64,000 nucleotides of DNA from Rhodococcus oxybenzonivorans. Its GTDB lineage: Bacteria; Actinomycetota; Actinomycetes; Mycobacteriales; Mycobacteriaceae. The position numbers were made by a program, and so were the translations under genes. The notes under the pieces were generated by a model that had not been told where the DNA came from, made no database searches, and saw only the letters and a list, made by a program, of their open reading frames with translations. This document shows positions 17,706 to 26,127 of this stretch, piece after piece. The stretch lies in the NCBI RefSeq assembly GCF_003130705.1, contig NZ_CP021354.1, positions 1,860,001 through 1,924,000 on the forward strand, read 5' to 3'. Each line of letters begins with the position of its first letter. The stretch's first letter is position 1.

Positions 17706-20700
17706 CCGACACCCGGGGGTTCGATCTGCTCGGACCGTTGCCGTCGGGCACCACCGTGCTCGAGGCCAGCGCTGGGACGGGGAAGACCTACGCGATCGTG
17801 GGACTCGCCGCCCGCTTCGTCGCGGAAGGTGGAATCGACCTCTCGCGACTCCTGCTGGTCACCTTCAGCCGCGCGGCGACCCAGGAACTGCGCGAGCGCA
17901 CCCGGGAACGCTTTCGCAGTGTGGCAACAGAATTGGCCGATCCTCGGCAGGCCCTCCGCGGCGAGGATCAGGTCATCCGGCACCTGGCCGACGCCGACCC
18001 CGAGGAGGTGGCACTGCGACGTCGACGACTTCTCCAGGCTCTGTCCGACTTCGATGCGGCCACCATCGTCACCACCCACAGCTTCTGCCAGCGCATGCTC
18101 GACGGCCTCGGCATCGCCGGTGAACGGGACCCCGACGCGGTGCTCGTCGAGGCCGCCGACGACCTCGTCACCGAGGTGATCGACGACCTCTACCTCAGCG
18201 CCTACAGCCGTGCCGAGTCCGCACCGTTCACCCCGGCGGAAGCCACCGCCGCCGCACGGGCCGCCATCTTCGATCCCCAGGCCGTGCTCGCACCGGAAGA
18301 CGCGCGCGGCACCCCCGCAGGCGAACGGGTTGCGTTCGCCGAGGCGGTACGCGGCGAGGTGGAATGTCGCAAACGCGCTGTGGGACTGCGTGACTTCGAC
18401 GATCTGCCAGCTCTCCTCCATCGCGTACTCACCCATCCCGAACACGGTGAGGCCGCCTGCCGGCGAGTGCGGGACCGGTACGACGTCGTCCTCGTCGACG
18501 AGTTTCAGGACACCGATCCGCTGCAATGGGACATCCTCGGCAGAACCTTTCACGGGGGCGGTCAGGCTTCGCGGCACCGCGCGGGAACGTTGGTGCTCGT
18601 CGGTGATCCGAAGCAGGCGATCTACGCGTTCCGGGGGGCCGAGGTACTCAGCTACCTCGACGCAGTCCAGTCGGCCGACAGCCACGAGGAACTGGTCACC
18701 AACTGGCGCAGCGATCAGGAACTGCTCGACGCACTGGAGTACCTCCACGGAGGAGCCGCCCTCGGCCATCCCGACATCGTGGTGCACCGGGTGGACGGCG
18801 CTCGACCGAAGTCGCGGCTCACCGGGGCGGCACCGCTGCGTCTGCGTTACCTGCCTCGCACCGGCGCGGGTGCGATCAACAAATCGGGCTACCCCGCCGT
18901 CGGTCCGCTGCGCAACCGGGTGGCCGCCGACCTCGCAGCAGACATCGTCCGCACCCTCGACGGCGGCGTCACACTCGACATCGGCGGCGTGTCCCGGGCG
19001 GTTCAGCCGGGCGACATCGCCGTTCTGGTGCGGACCAACGCGCAGATCACCCTGGTGCACGATGCCCTCGACCGCGCCGGGGTCCCGTCGGTCCTCGCAG
19101 GCGGAGCCAGTGTGTTCACCACACCCGCTGCGCAGCACTGGCTGTGGGTTCTGCAGGCACTCGAGCAACCACACCGTTCCGATCGGGTCCGGCTCGCCGC
19201 CCTCACCCCCTTGCTCGGACACACCGCGGAGGAACTCGATGCCCGAGGTGACGACATCGTTGCCGAAGTCGGTGGGTTGCTGCGTGAACTCGCCTCGGTG
19301 TTCGCGCTGTCCGGTTTCGCGGCCCTCTTCGAACGTCTCGCGGCGATCAGACGGCTCGAGGCCCGGTTACTGGCAGTCTCCGCCGGAGAGCGCGCCCTCA
19401 CCGATCTCCGCCATGTGGCGCAGTTACTCAACGGTGCCGCCGTGGAGCAGTCCCTCGGCCTCACCGCAATCACCCGATGGCTCACCGAACGGATGAAGGA
19501 CCCGTCGTCCGGCGGCGTCGACCGCAGCCGACGCCTGGACAGCGATGCCGCGGCAGTGCAGATCGCGACCGTCCATGCCAGCAAGGGTCTCGAGTTTCCG
19601 CTCGTCTACCTGCCTTACGCGTGGGATGCTGCGAAGAATCCGAAACCGAATAAGCTGCTGCTGCACGACGACAACGGGCGGCGCATCCTCGACGTCGGAG
19701 GCCCGAACAGTCCGGGCTATGCGGAACGTAAAAGCAGGCACGACGCGGAAGAAGCGGGCGAGGAGCTTCGCCTGCTGTACGTTGCGCTCACCCGGGCGAT
19801 GTGCGGTCTTGTGCTGTGGTGGGCGCCCGCGTTCTCGACTGCGGGTGCGCCCCTGCACCGGATGATCCTCGGCCGCGCGCCGGGACAGCGCGACGTGCCA
19901 CAGAAAGCGAACGTTCCGGAAGACCCGGTCGTCGCCGATCGGTTGTCGGCCTGGGGTGCCGGCGGTCCCGACACGGTGCACGTCGAGCCCGTCGGTTCCG
20001 AAGCGGTGCCACCCGCGCAGTGGTCACCGCTCAAAGAGTCGGGTGGTGACCTCGAGGCCGCCCGGTTCCAGCGCCTTCTCGACACTCGGTGGCGGCGAAC
20101 CTCGTACTCGGCGTTGACTGCGTCCGCGCACGAAAGCCCGGCAGTGGGCAGCGAAGCGGAGGTCGACGTCAAGGCGGACGAACCAGACGAGCCGCCGCTG
20201 CACGCGCCGGAAGACGGGGGCACCGGTCTCGCCTCGACGATGAACGACCTCCCCGGCGGCGCGACATTCGGAACCCTCGTCCACGCCGTGTTCGAAGTCG
20301 TCGACACCACCGCCTCCGACCTCGAATCCGAACTCGTGCGCTGTTGCACCGAGGTGATCGCGTCGACCATGTCGGAGATCGATCCGGCGCGGCTCGCTGC
20401 CGCCCTGCTGCCCGTACTGCACACACCCCTCGGATCCGCGGCGGCACGGACGCTCGCGGAGCTTGCGCCCGCAGACCTGCTCGCGGAACTCGAATTCGAG
20501 CTTCCACTCGCCGGCGGAGACACACCCTCGCTCACGGTGATGCTCGACGGCGTCGGCAGACTGTTGCGCACCCACCTTGCCGCCGACGATCCGCTGTGGC
20601 CGTACGCGGATGCCGTGACCACTCTGGAACCCACGCCGTTGCGTGGATACCTCACCGGCAGTATCGATGCCGTGATACGGCTGCCCGGCCCTCGCTACAT

Positions 20701-21025
20701 CGTCGTCGACTACAAGACGAATCGACTGGCGCAGGGTGAGTTGACCACCGCCCATTACACGCGGGAGCGGATGGCCACGGAGATGATCCGGTCGCACTAT
20801 CCGCTTCAGGCGCTGCTGTATTCTGTTGCGCTGCATCGCTATTTGCGGTGGCGTCAGCCCGGCTACGACCCGGCCCTACATCTCGCCGGCGTGCAATATC
20901 TGTTCGTGCGCGGAATGGTCGGGCCCGACACGCCCCCGGGATGCGGGGTCTTCGACTGGACGCCCCCAGCCGCGCTGGTGACCGAACTGTCCGACCTGTT
21001 GTCCGGGATCGAGGCGACGCCATGA
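17702..21025 (+). CDS. recB: Exodeoxyribonuclease V beta subunit RecB
   Basis: A 1107-residue UvrD-type helicase-nuclease. ATG 17702 overlaps the recC stop (ATGA). The Walker A motif ASAGTGKT is at residues 22-29, the Walker B VLVDEFQDTDPLQW is near residue 265, and later SF1 motifs (VGDPKQAIYAFRGAE, TVHASKGLEFPLVYLP, LYVALTRA) are intact. The C-terminal RecB-family nuclease is visible, with the active-site IDAVIRL and VVDYKTNR and a later LQALLYSVAL. RecB provides 3'-5' unwinding and the single nuclease site of the RecBCD complex. It is coupled to recD by another 4-bp ATGA overlap. Confidence 0.95.
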   Translation: MTDTRGFDLLGPLPSGTTVLEASAGTGKTYAIVGLAARFVAEGGIDLSRLLLVTFSRAATQELRERTRERFRSVATELADPRQALRGEDQVIRHLADADPEEVALRRRRLLQALSDFDAATIVTTHSFCQRMLDGLGIAGERDPDAVLVEAADDLVTEVIDDLYLSAYSRAESAPFTPAEATAAARAAIFDPQAVLAPEDARGTPAGERVAFAEAVRGEVECRKRAVGLRDFDDLPALLHRVLTHPEHGEAACRRVRDRYDVVLVDEFQDTDPLQWDILGRTFHGGGQASRHRAGTLVLVGDPKQAIYAFRGAEVLSYLDAVQSADSHEELVTNWRSDQELLDALEYLHGGAALGHPDIVVHRVDGARPKSRLTGAAPLRLRYLPRTGAGAINKSGYPAVGPLRNRVAADLAADIVRTLDGGVTLDIGGVSRAVQPGDIAVLVRTNAQITLVHDALDRAGVPSVLAGGASVFTTPAAQHWLWVLQALEQPHRSDRVRLAALTPLLGHTAEELDARGDDIVAEVGGLLRELASVFALSGFAALFERLAAIRRLEARLLAVSAGERALTDLRHVAQLLNGAAVEQSLGLTAITRWLTERMKDPSSGGVDRSRRLDSDAAAVQIATVHASKGLEFPLVYLPYAWDAAKNPKPNKLLLHDDNGRRILDVGGPNSPGYAERKSRHDAEEAGEELRLLYVALTRAMCGLVLWWAPAFSTAGAPLHRMILGRAPGQRDVPQKANVPEDPVVADRLSAWGAGGPDTVHVEPVGSEAVPPAQWSPLKESGGDLEAARFQRLLDTRWRRTSYSALTASAHESPAVGSEAEVDVKADEPDEPPLHAPEDGGTGLASTMNDLPGGATFGTLVHAVFEVVDTTASDLESELVRCCTEVIASTMSEIDPARLAAALLPVLHTPLGSAAARTLAELAPADLLAELEFELPLAGGDTPSLTVMLDGVGRLLRTHLAADDPLWPYADAVTTLEPTPLRGYLTGSIDAVIRLPGPRYIVVDYKTNRLAQGELTTAHYTRERMATEMIRSHYPLQALLYSVALHRYLRWRQPGYDPALHLAGVQYLFVRGMVGPDTPPGCGVFDWTPPAALVTELSDLLSGIEATP

Positions 21026-22890
21026 CCGACGTCCGGGTAGCCCAGCGCGGCAAGGGTGTGCTGCGAATCTTCAACGAGGCAGGAGTGCTCGCGGCTGCGG
21101 ATGTCCATGTGGCGCTGCGGTTGTCCGCTCTCGCCGGGGAGACGTCGCCGGACGTCTACCTGGCCACCGCCCTCGCGGTCCGGGCAGTGCGGGCCGGCTC
21201 GGTGTGCCTCGATCTGACTCGGCTCCGGGAAGTGACGGTCGACGAGGAGTCCGAGGTCGACCTGGACGATCTGCCGTGGCCGGACGACTCCACGGTCATC
21301 GAGGCGCTGCGCCGCAGTCCGCTCGTCGTCGGTGGACCGGCCGGACCGCTGCGACCGCTGCGGCTGGTCGATACCGCTGAAGGCGAATTGCTCTACCTCG
21401 ACCGGTATTTCCGGCAGGAGGAGACGATCCGTCGCGTCCTCGACCAGCGCGCTTCCGGGCACCCCGTCGTCGACGAAGCATCACTACGCCGCGGGTTGGA
21501 CACTCTGTTCCGCGATCAGAACGATCCGGCCGGCTCCTCGGCCCCGCCGGATCGGCAACGGATCGCAGCCGCTGTCGCCGCGACCCACCGGACCTCGGTG
21601 ATCGTGGGAGGACCGGGTACCGGAAAAACGCACACCGTGGCCCGCGTGCTGGCCCTGCTGTCGATGCAGACCGACCGACCACGACGCATCGCCCTCGCCG
21701 CACCCACGGGCAAGGCGGCGGCTCGGTTGCAGGAATCGGTGCGGGATCAGGCGGGCGAGCTGGGCTTGCCACCCGATCTGACAGCGATGACGCTGCACCG
21801 CATGCTGGGCTGGCAACGCGGACGGGGCAGCCGATTCCGCTACAACGCCGACAATCATGTGCCCTACGACGTGATCGTGGTGGACGAGACCTCGATGGTG
21901 TCGTTGACCATGATGTGCCGGCTCCTCGAGGCGCTTCGTCCCGACACACAACTCGTGCTCGTCGGCGATCCCGACCAGTTGACGTCCGTCGACGCGGGCG
22001 CGGTGCTGGCCGACCTGGTGGCTCGACCCATGTCGGGGAAGGAGAATCCGCTACTCGCACGTCTGGTCGGGAGTGACCTGGATGCGGCGGACGACCCGGA
22101 CGAGGCCGCGCTGAGTGCGGCGGAACGGGATCGGCTGCGCGGGGGAGTCGTGCGGCTCAGCCGGGGCCGCCGCTTCGGCGGTGGCATCGCCCAACTCGCT
22201 GTCGCGGTGCGAGACGCGGACGAGGACCGCGTGATGGAGTTACTGCGCAGCGACGCACCCGAGGTGTCGTTCCACGACATCGATGATCTCGGGGCGCTGC
22301 GGAAGGACGTGGTCGACACTGCAGCGGGTGTCACCGAGGCCGCGTCGGGCAGCGACGCCTCGGCGGCACTGCAGCTTTCGGAGGCGCATCGCCTGCTCTG
22401 TGCGCACCGGGAGGGTCCGTACGGTGTCGCATGGTGGGCGCGGCAGGCCATGGAGTGGATCGGTGAGGCCTCAGGGCAGCGGCTGGACCCGGACCGCTGG
22501 TACCCCGGTCAGCCGCTTCTGGTCACGGCCAACGATCACGAGACGCGCATCTACAACGGTGACACCGGGGTGATCGTGCGACGCGCCGACGACGAACTCG
22601 TTGCCGCCTTCGCGCGCGGCAACGAACCCTTTCTGTTGCATCCCACGCACCTGTCGGCGGTGCAGACCGTCTACGCCATGACGATTCACCGCAGTCAGGG
22701 CAGTCAGTACGACACGGTGTCCGTGGTGCTACCGGGAGCGGAGTCCTCGTTGCTGACCCGGGAACTGCTGTATACGGCGATCACGCGGGCCCGTCGGCAC
22801 GTGCGGATCATCGGGACAGAGGAGGCGGTGCGGGCGGGTGTGCAACGCCGGGTGCTGCGGGCGAGTGGGCTGCGGCGGACCTTCCGGTAG
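21022..22890 (+). CDS. recD: Exodeoxyribonuclease V alpha subunit RecD
   Basis: A 622-residue SF1B helicase that moves 5'-3' within RecBCD. ATG 21022 overlaps the recB stop. The Walker A motif GGPGTGKTHT is near residue 196. IVVDETSMVSLTMMCRLLEAL is the Walker B region, LVGDPDQLTSV is motif III, and the C-terminal YAMTIHRSQGSQYDTV with LLYTAITRARRHV are motifs V-VI. All helicase motifs appear intact, so the operon should encode an active enzyme. It is the last gene of the operon and is convergent with the DUF4188 gene 42 bp downstream. Confidence 0.94.
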   Translation: MTDVRVAQRGKGVLRIFNEAGVLAAADVHVALRLSALAGETSPDVYLATALAVRAVRAGSVCLDLTRLREVTVDEESEVDLDDLPWPDDSTVIEALRRSPLVVGGPAGPLRPLRLVDTAEGELLYLDRYFRQEETIRRVLDQRASGHPVVDEASLRRGLDTLFRDQNDPAGSSAPPDRQRIAAAVAATHRTSVIVGGPGTGKTHTVARVLALLSMQTDRPRRIALAAPTGKAAARLQESVRDQAGELGLPPDLTAMTLHRMLGWQRGRGSRFRYNADNHVPYDVIVVDETSMVSLTMMCRLLEALRPDTQLVLVGDPDQLTSVDAGAVLADLVARPMSGKENPLLARLVGSDLDAADDPDEAALSAAERDRLRGGVVRLSRGRRFGGGIAQLAVAVRDADEDRVMELLRSDAPEVSFHDIDDLGALRKDVVDTAAGVTEAASGSDASAALQLSEAHRLLCAHREGPYGVAWWARQAMEWIGEASGQRLDPDRWYPGQPLLVTANDHETRIYNGDTGVIVRRADDELVAAFARGNEPFLLHPTHLSAVQTVYAMTIHRSQGSQYDTVSVVLPGAESSLLTRELLYTAITRARRHVRIIGTEEAVRAGVQRRVLRASGLRRTFR

Positions 22891-22931
22891 ACCGGCTTTG
22901 CCGAGAGGTGACCATGGCTGTGTCCTCACCG

Positions 22932-23420
22932 CTAGGTGCGGGCGGACGGTGTGCTGGCAAGTCGATTGCGGGCCCGATTGCCTGCCGGTGTGACGGGCAC
23001 GCGGGCGGTGAACCGCGCCAGCCCGAGCGCCGGAGCGCCGACATAGATCGACTCCGCGCGATCGATCGAATAGGTTTCGTGCCACACCCCCACTGCTCCC
23101 GGCGCCCGGCGGGCCCGTCGATTGAAGGCCGCCCAGGCGGGCCGGTGTCGGGCGGCGGGGTTGCTCGCGTAGGCGTACAGCTTGTCAGCCGAACTCCAGT
23201 ACTGGATCAAGGTGGGTCCGCGCCCCTCGATCACCAGCCGGTAACCCAGCAAACCCGAGTCGGGGTCCTGCGACAGTTCACGCAACATCCTCGGCATGGC
23301 GAGGAAGGCGGGCAGCCACAAATCCGGGCGCCACGGTCGGTTGATGGTCATCCCGATCAGGAAGAGCACCAGCTCACCGTCGTAATGGTGGGTGGAACGG
23401 CCTGATTCGATCGTCGACAT
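22932..23420 (-). CDS. DUF4188 protein (ferredoxin-fold monooxygenase-like)
   Basis: A 162-residue protein starting at ATG 23420 with GGGAGG six bases upstream. The succession LVLFLIGMTINRPWRPDLWLP, MPRMLRELSQDPDSGLLGYR, IQYWSSADKLYAYA and GVWHETYSI is the full DUF4188 signature, a family grouped with small heme- or antibiotic-biosynthesis-type monooxygenases whose reaction is unknown. The gene begins 16 bp from a perfect 20-bp inverted repeat at 23437-23480, so it is very likely under a dedicated repressor. No regulator gene lies next to it, so the regulator must be encoded elsewhere or be remote. DUF4188 genes elsewhere are often found beside PadR/MarR-type regulators. Confidence 0.85.
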   Translation of the reverse strand: MSTIESGRSTHHYDGELVLFLIGMTINRPWRPDLWLPAFLAMPRMLRELSQDPDSGLLGYRLVIEGRGPTLIQYWSSADKLYAYASNPAARHRPAWAAFNRRARRAPGAVGVWHETYSIDRAESIYVGAPALGLARFTARVPVTPAGNRARNRLASTPSART

Positions 23421-23436
23421 CGGATGCCTCCCGAGG

Positions 23437-23480
23437 TTGGATATCTGCACTATCCAATAATGGATAGTGCAGATATCCAA
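23437..23480. promoter_or_regulatory. Perfect 20-bp inverted repeat, probable operator of the DUF4188 gene
   Basis: Left arm 23437-23456 and right arm 23461-23480 are exact reverse complements separated by four bases (ATAA). Each half also contains an internal dyad of the form TTGGATA-N7-TATCCAA, or nearly so, so the element looks like two back-to-back regulator sites. It ends 16 bp upstream of the DUF4188 start codon, covering where promoter and leader should be. Its AT-rich composition stands out from the surroundings. A transcribed hairpin is possible but an operator is the simpler reading. Confidence 0.75.
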
Positions 23481-23551
23481 TGTCAAGGGGTGGGGGCATG
23501 CGAGTTGCCGGGATGCGCAGTGCGCAGCCCGGTCGTGGATCGGGTTGGGGA

Positions 23552-24031
23552 CTACGGGGACGGAGCGGGAGGCGTAACCGGGACGACGGAGGCGAGCGCG
23601 CGCTCGTGGGCGTCGGTGGACCAATTCGGGTCGGTCGTGATGTCGAGGTCACCGACGATTCGGCCGAAGATGTCGATGCCGGTGCGGTACAGGACCATGG
23701 CGTTGCGCTGCGAGTCCGTGAAATTCGTGTCAGTGAGGTTGGCGTCGCTCAGATTTGCGTAGGACAGGTTCGCTGCGGTGAAGTTTGTGCCGGCGAGATT
23801 GGCGAACGTCAGGTTTGCGCCCGACAGGTCGGCGAAACTCAGATTCATGCCCGCGAGATTCGCCCTGCTCAGATCGGCGCCGGGGCAGGTCGTGTGATGC
23901 TCGGGTGTCGGGTCGGCCACGATCGTGCAGCCGTTGATCTGGGTGTCTGCGGAGGCAGCGCCCACACCGCAGGTGAGCGCGACACCAGCGGCCACCGCCA
24001 CCGCCACAGTTCCGAAATACGTCCTGCTCAT
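23552..24031 (-). CDS. Secreted pentapeptide-repeat protein
   Basis: A 159-residue protein starting at ATG 24031, with GAGGGGG upstream. Residues 1-35 form a signal peptide ending at ASA-DT. After a short Cys-containing segment there are about 11 tandem A(D/N)LSxAN-type pentapeptides (residues about 57-115), which fold as a right-handed quadrilateral beta-helix. The C-terminal 40 residues are not repetitive. Two Cys residues (GCTIV and TTCPG) could form a disulfide outside the cell. Cytoplasmic members of the family mimic DNA and protect gyrase; this one is predicted to be exported, so that role does not apply. Function is unknown. Confidence 0.8.
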   Translation of the reverse strand: MSRTYFGTVAVAVAAGVALTCGVGAASADTQINGCTIVADPTPEHHTTCPGADLSRANLAGMNLSFADLSGANLTFANLAGTNFTAANLSYANLSDANLTDTNFTDSQRNAMVLYRTGIDIFGRIVGDLDITTDPNWSTDAHERALASVVPVTPPAPSP

Positions 24032-24185
24032 GCCGGACCGCCCCCTCACCGATGAACCTCAACCGTCACCGCCGAACATAGTGCGGAGCGCACTGCCCCG
24101 CACGAGGAATCGCGACACCGGTTCGTCGTGCGAGGTGTTGTGAGGCTGCGAGGCGTTGTGAGACACAGACGCACCCCTTCTCGGT

Positions 24186-24261
24186 AGACGCACCCGTTCC
24201 AGGGCCCGAAAAGGGGTGCGTGGGCGCAGAAGGGGTGCGTGTATGGGTGCGGTGCCGGGGA
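24186..24261. repeat. 76-bp perfect direct repeat, copy 1
   Basis: This segment is identical to 24836-24911. It lies seven bases beyond the stop codon of the leftward Excalibur gene. It contains an ACGCACCC ... GGGTGCGT inverted repeat and a second GGGGTGCGT unit, so the transcript of the leftward gene can form alternative hairpins. An additional 13-bp complementary arm just outside the copy (near 24171-24183) pairs with the AGAAGGGGTGCGT part. It is probably a terminator-associated repeat. Confidence 0.8.
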
Positions 24262-24267
24262 AAGCGA

Positions 24268-24657
24268 CTACTCGCAGGCGATTCCGTCGTTGTCCCGGTC
24301 GAGGTGCGGCGCGTAGCCGTCCTGGCCGCGGTAGATCGGCGTCACGCCGGCGTTGCGGGCCTCGGTGCAGTTCTTGTACCCAGTCCTCGGCGCGGGCGCA
24401 GGCGGTGCGGGAGCCAGCTGGGGCGCGGGGGCGGCCTGCGGGGCCGGCGCCACCTGTGGTGCGGGTGCCGGTGCTACCGGGGCGGCGGGTGCGGGCGGCA
24501 GAAGCGGGTTCACGGCGTCGGCCGAACCGCTCGGGATCAGTGCGGCGATCTCCGGCGGCAGGAAGTCGAAAACCGTGGACGCCTGCGCGGTCGGCGTAGC
24601 TGCCAGGGCAATGGCCGCAGATCCGAAGATGGTGAGAGCTGCACGTCGTGCATTCAT
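24268..24657 (-). CDS. Secreted Excalibur-domain protein
   Basis: A 129-residue protein starting at ATG 24657 with a GAGGAA site. The first 27 residues are a signal peptide (ending QAS). A long Pro/Ala-rich linker with repeated APAPQ units follows. The last 37 residues are an Excalibur domain: YKNCTEARNAG, then a C-terminal DRDNDGIACE, which is the EF-hand-like DxDxDGxxCE calcium loop. Such domains decorate extracellular actinobacterial proteins and are thought to bind Ca2+. Its gene is bracketed by the two 76-bp repeats. No enzyme domain is attached, so the role, perhaps wall-associated, is open. Confidence 0.85.
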   Translation of the reverse strand: MNARRAALTIFGSAAIALAATPTAQASTVFDFLPPEIAALIPSGSADAVNPLLPPAPAAPVAPAPAPQVAPAPQAAPAPQLAPAPPAPAPRTGYKNCTEARNAGVTPIYRGQDGYAPHLDRDNDGIACE

Positions 24658-24835
24658 GGCGTTTCCTCGTTCATAGGGGTGGGCTGCGACAGGACGCGGG
24701 GCCGAATAGGCGAACCGCACTGTCGGATGTTAGCCACGGCATAGCGGAGCGTGAAACCCGGTGTAGGTCAGGGAGGTTCGTTGTCGGTCGAGTGAATGAC
24801 ATCCGTGCCGAGTGACTCGCGCACTTCTTTTCGTC

Positions 24836-24911
24836 AGACGCACCCGTTCCAGGGCCCGAAAAGGGGTGCGTGGGCGCAGAAGGGGTGCGTGTATGGGTGC
24901 GGTGCCGGGGA
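24836..24911. repeat. 76-bp perfect direct repeat, copy 2
   Basis: Identical over 76 bases to 24186-24261, 650 bp away in the same orientation. It sits 22 bp beyond the stop codon of the leftward alpha/beta hydrolase gene, just as copy 1 sits beyond the Excalibur stop. Both copies therefore occupy the 3' end of a leftward gene and can form the ACGCACCC/GGGTGCGT hairpin in its transcript. Recombination between the copies would delete the Excalibur gene. Confidence 0.8.
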
Positions 24912-24933
24912 TCGACTGTGCGGACGCGGGCTT

Positions 24934-26022
24934 CTACGCGCCGGGGAGCATCCGTGCGTCGATCGCCTCGACGATGGTGTGCCAGATCCGGCTTGTCGGA
25001 TCGATGACGGCGAAGTGATCGCCCGGCCCCTCGATCATGGCGACGTCATCGGTGGTCGCCGCGGCGGCCGCGGAGTACTCCCTGCTCATTTCCAGTATGT
25101 CCGGTTCGTCCTGGAGGGCGCAGGCGACCACCTGCGGGATGCCGAGGGGGAGTCGGTCGATCGGCGACGACGCCTCGTACGTCTCGCGGTCCTCGGACCA
25201 GTGATTGCCGACGGCCATCGCCACGGCGCCTTCGCTGAGGTGGCGATCGTCGGCAAGTCGCAGGTTGAGCACACCGGCGAGGCTGACGGCGAGCGCGAGG
25301 GGAACTGCTGGCGCATCGGCGGCGGCACGAAGCGCGAGCTGAGCACCGGCCGAGTGGCCGAGTACGACGAGGCGGCCCGGGCCCACACCCGGAAGAGTCG
25401 ATACGGCCGCAACGGCGGCGGCGACATCGGACGACATGTCCGCCCAGCGATGTTCGGCGTTCCGTCGATACTCGACGTTCCACGTGACATACCCGCGGGC
25501 GGTCAGATCGACCGCGAGGGCATCCATCAGGTCGAACTCCCACCGTGTGCGCCAGAACCCGCCGTGGATGAGTGCGACGGCGGGGAAGGGGCCGTTTCCG
25601 TCCGGGATTCGGAGTTCGGCGCGTTGATCCGGGTGGCTTCCGTACCGGACCATCGTCCCGGGATGGAAGTGGTGGTGGTACCAGCTGTCGACGGCGTACC
25701 GCAGGCCGTCGAGTCCCCTGCCGCGAATGTGGGCGCGGACGCCCGCCGAGCGATCGGCGTCGCAGTCACCGAAGTCGACGCGGATCACGCCGCCTTTCGC
25801 GGGTGTGAAGGATTTCCCGATACCGGGCACGACGATGAACTCGTCTCGCCCCGCCGCCGAAAGCGTGGCCCGCTCCAGCTCGGCGCTGTCCGTGGTGAAC
25901 GTCAATTCGCCGGTCAGCCCGCGGGCGCTCAGTGCCCGGTGTAGGAGCTCTTCCACGGTTCCGCGGTGTGCCACGACCCCGGGGGCGAACACGACATCGA
26001 CTCGGCGGCTGGGTGCATTCAC
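24934..26022 (-). CDS. Alpha/beta hydrolase, probable N-formylkynurenine formamidase with an extra N-terminal domain
   Basis: A 362-residue protein starting at ATG 26022, divergent from kynA with 105 bp between them. Residues about 120-362 are an alpha/beta hydrolase: the oxyanion motif HGGFWR near residue 153, nucleophile elbow GHSAGAQL near residue 222, and a late GDHFAVI supplying the catalytic His. HGGxW is typical of kynurenine formamidases, and the position beside kynA and kynU supports hydrolysis of N-formylkynurenine to kynurenine. Residues 1-110 form an additional alpha/beta domain (VVFAPGVV, FIVVPGIG) loosely like type II dehydroquinases; I cannot assign its function. Other carboxylester substrates cannot be excluded. 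Confidence 0.75.
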   Translation of the reverse strand: MNAPSRRVDVVFAPGVVAHRGTVEELLHRALSARGLTGELTFTTDSAELERATLSAAGRDEFIVVPGIGKSFTPAKGGVIRVDFGDCDADRSAGVRAHIRGRGLDGLRYAVDSWYHHHFHPGTMVRYGSHPDQRAELRIPDGNGPFPAVALIHGGFWRTRWEFDLMDALAVDLTARGYVTWNVEYRRNAEHRWADMSSDVAAAVAAVSTLPGVGPGRLVVLGHSAGAQLALRAAADAPAVPLALAVSLAGVLNLRLADDRHLSEGAVAMAVGNHWSEDRETYEASSPIDRLPLGIPQVVACALQDEPDILEMSREYSAAAAATTDDVAMIEGPGDHFAVIDPTSRIWHTIVEAIDARMLPGA

Positions 26023-26076
26023 GGATCCACCGTACTTTCCGATAATGACAGCTGCCTAGCGGCCGCCACGAATATG

Positions 26077-26082
26077 TAATAT
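26077..26082 (+). promoter_or_regulatory. Candidate -10 element for kynA
   Basis: TAATAT lies in an AT-rich island (26070-26085) within the otherwise GC-rich gap between the divergent formamidase and kynA genes, 45 bp before the kynA start. The island itself has an ATAT-GTA-ATAT dyad, which may overlap a regulator site. No convincing -35 is visible, as is common in actinobacteria. Confidence 0.4.
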
Positions 26083-26127
26083 GAAGGGCGAGGGCCCGGT
26101 ACTCGAACACCAGCAGTGAGGACAGTC

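Noticed and set aside
12286..22890. Phage-defence island built on RecBCD, GIY-YIG and glycosylase genes
   Set aside because: recCBD is core in this group and no restriction, abortive-infection or integrase genes are present; a repair neighbourhood is the simpler reading.
23552..24031. Gyrase-protecting (Qnr/MfpA-like) role for the pentapeptide protein
   Set aside because: It has a clear signal peptide and only about 11 repeats, so a cytoplasmic DNA mimic is unlikely.
24171..24261. CRISPR-like array at the GGGGTGCGT repeats
   Set aside because: Units are short, irregular and only two or three in number, with no spacers of regular length and no cas genes.
24796..25944. 382-residue frame antisense to the formamidase-like gene
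   Set aside because: The minus-strand alpha/beta hydrolase has catalytic motifs; the plus frame is a compositional shadow and crosses the 76-bp repeat.
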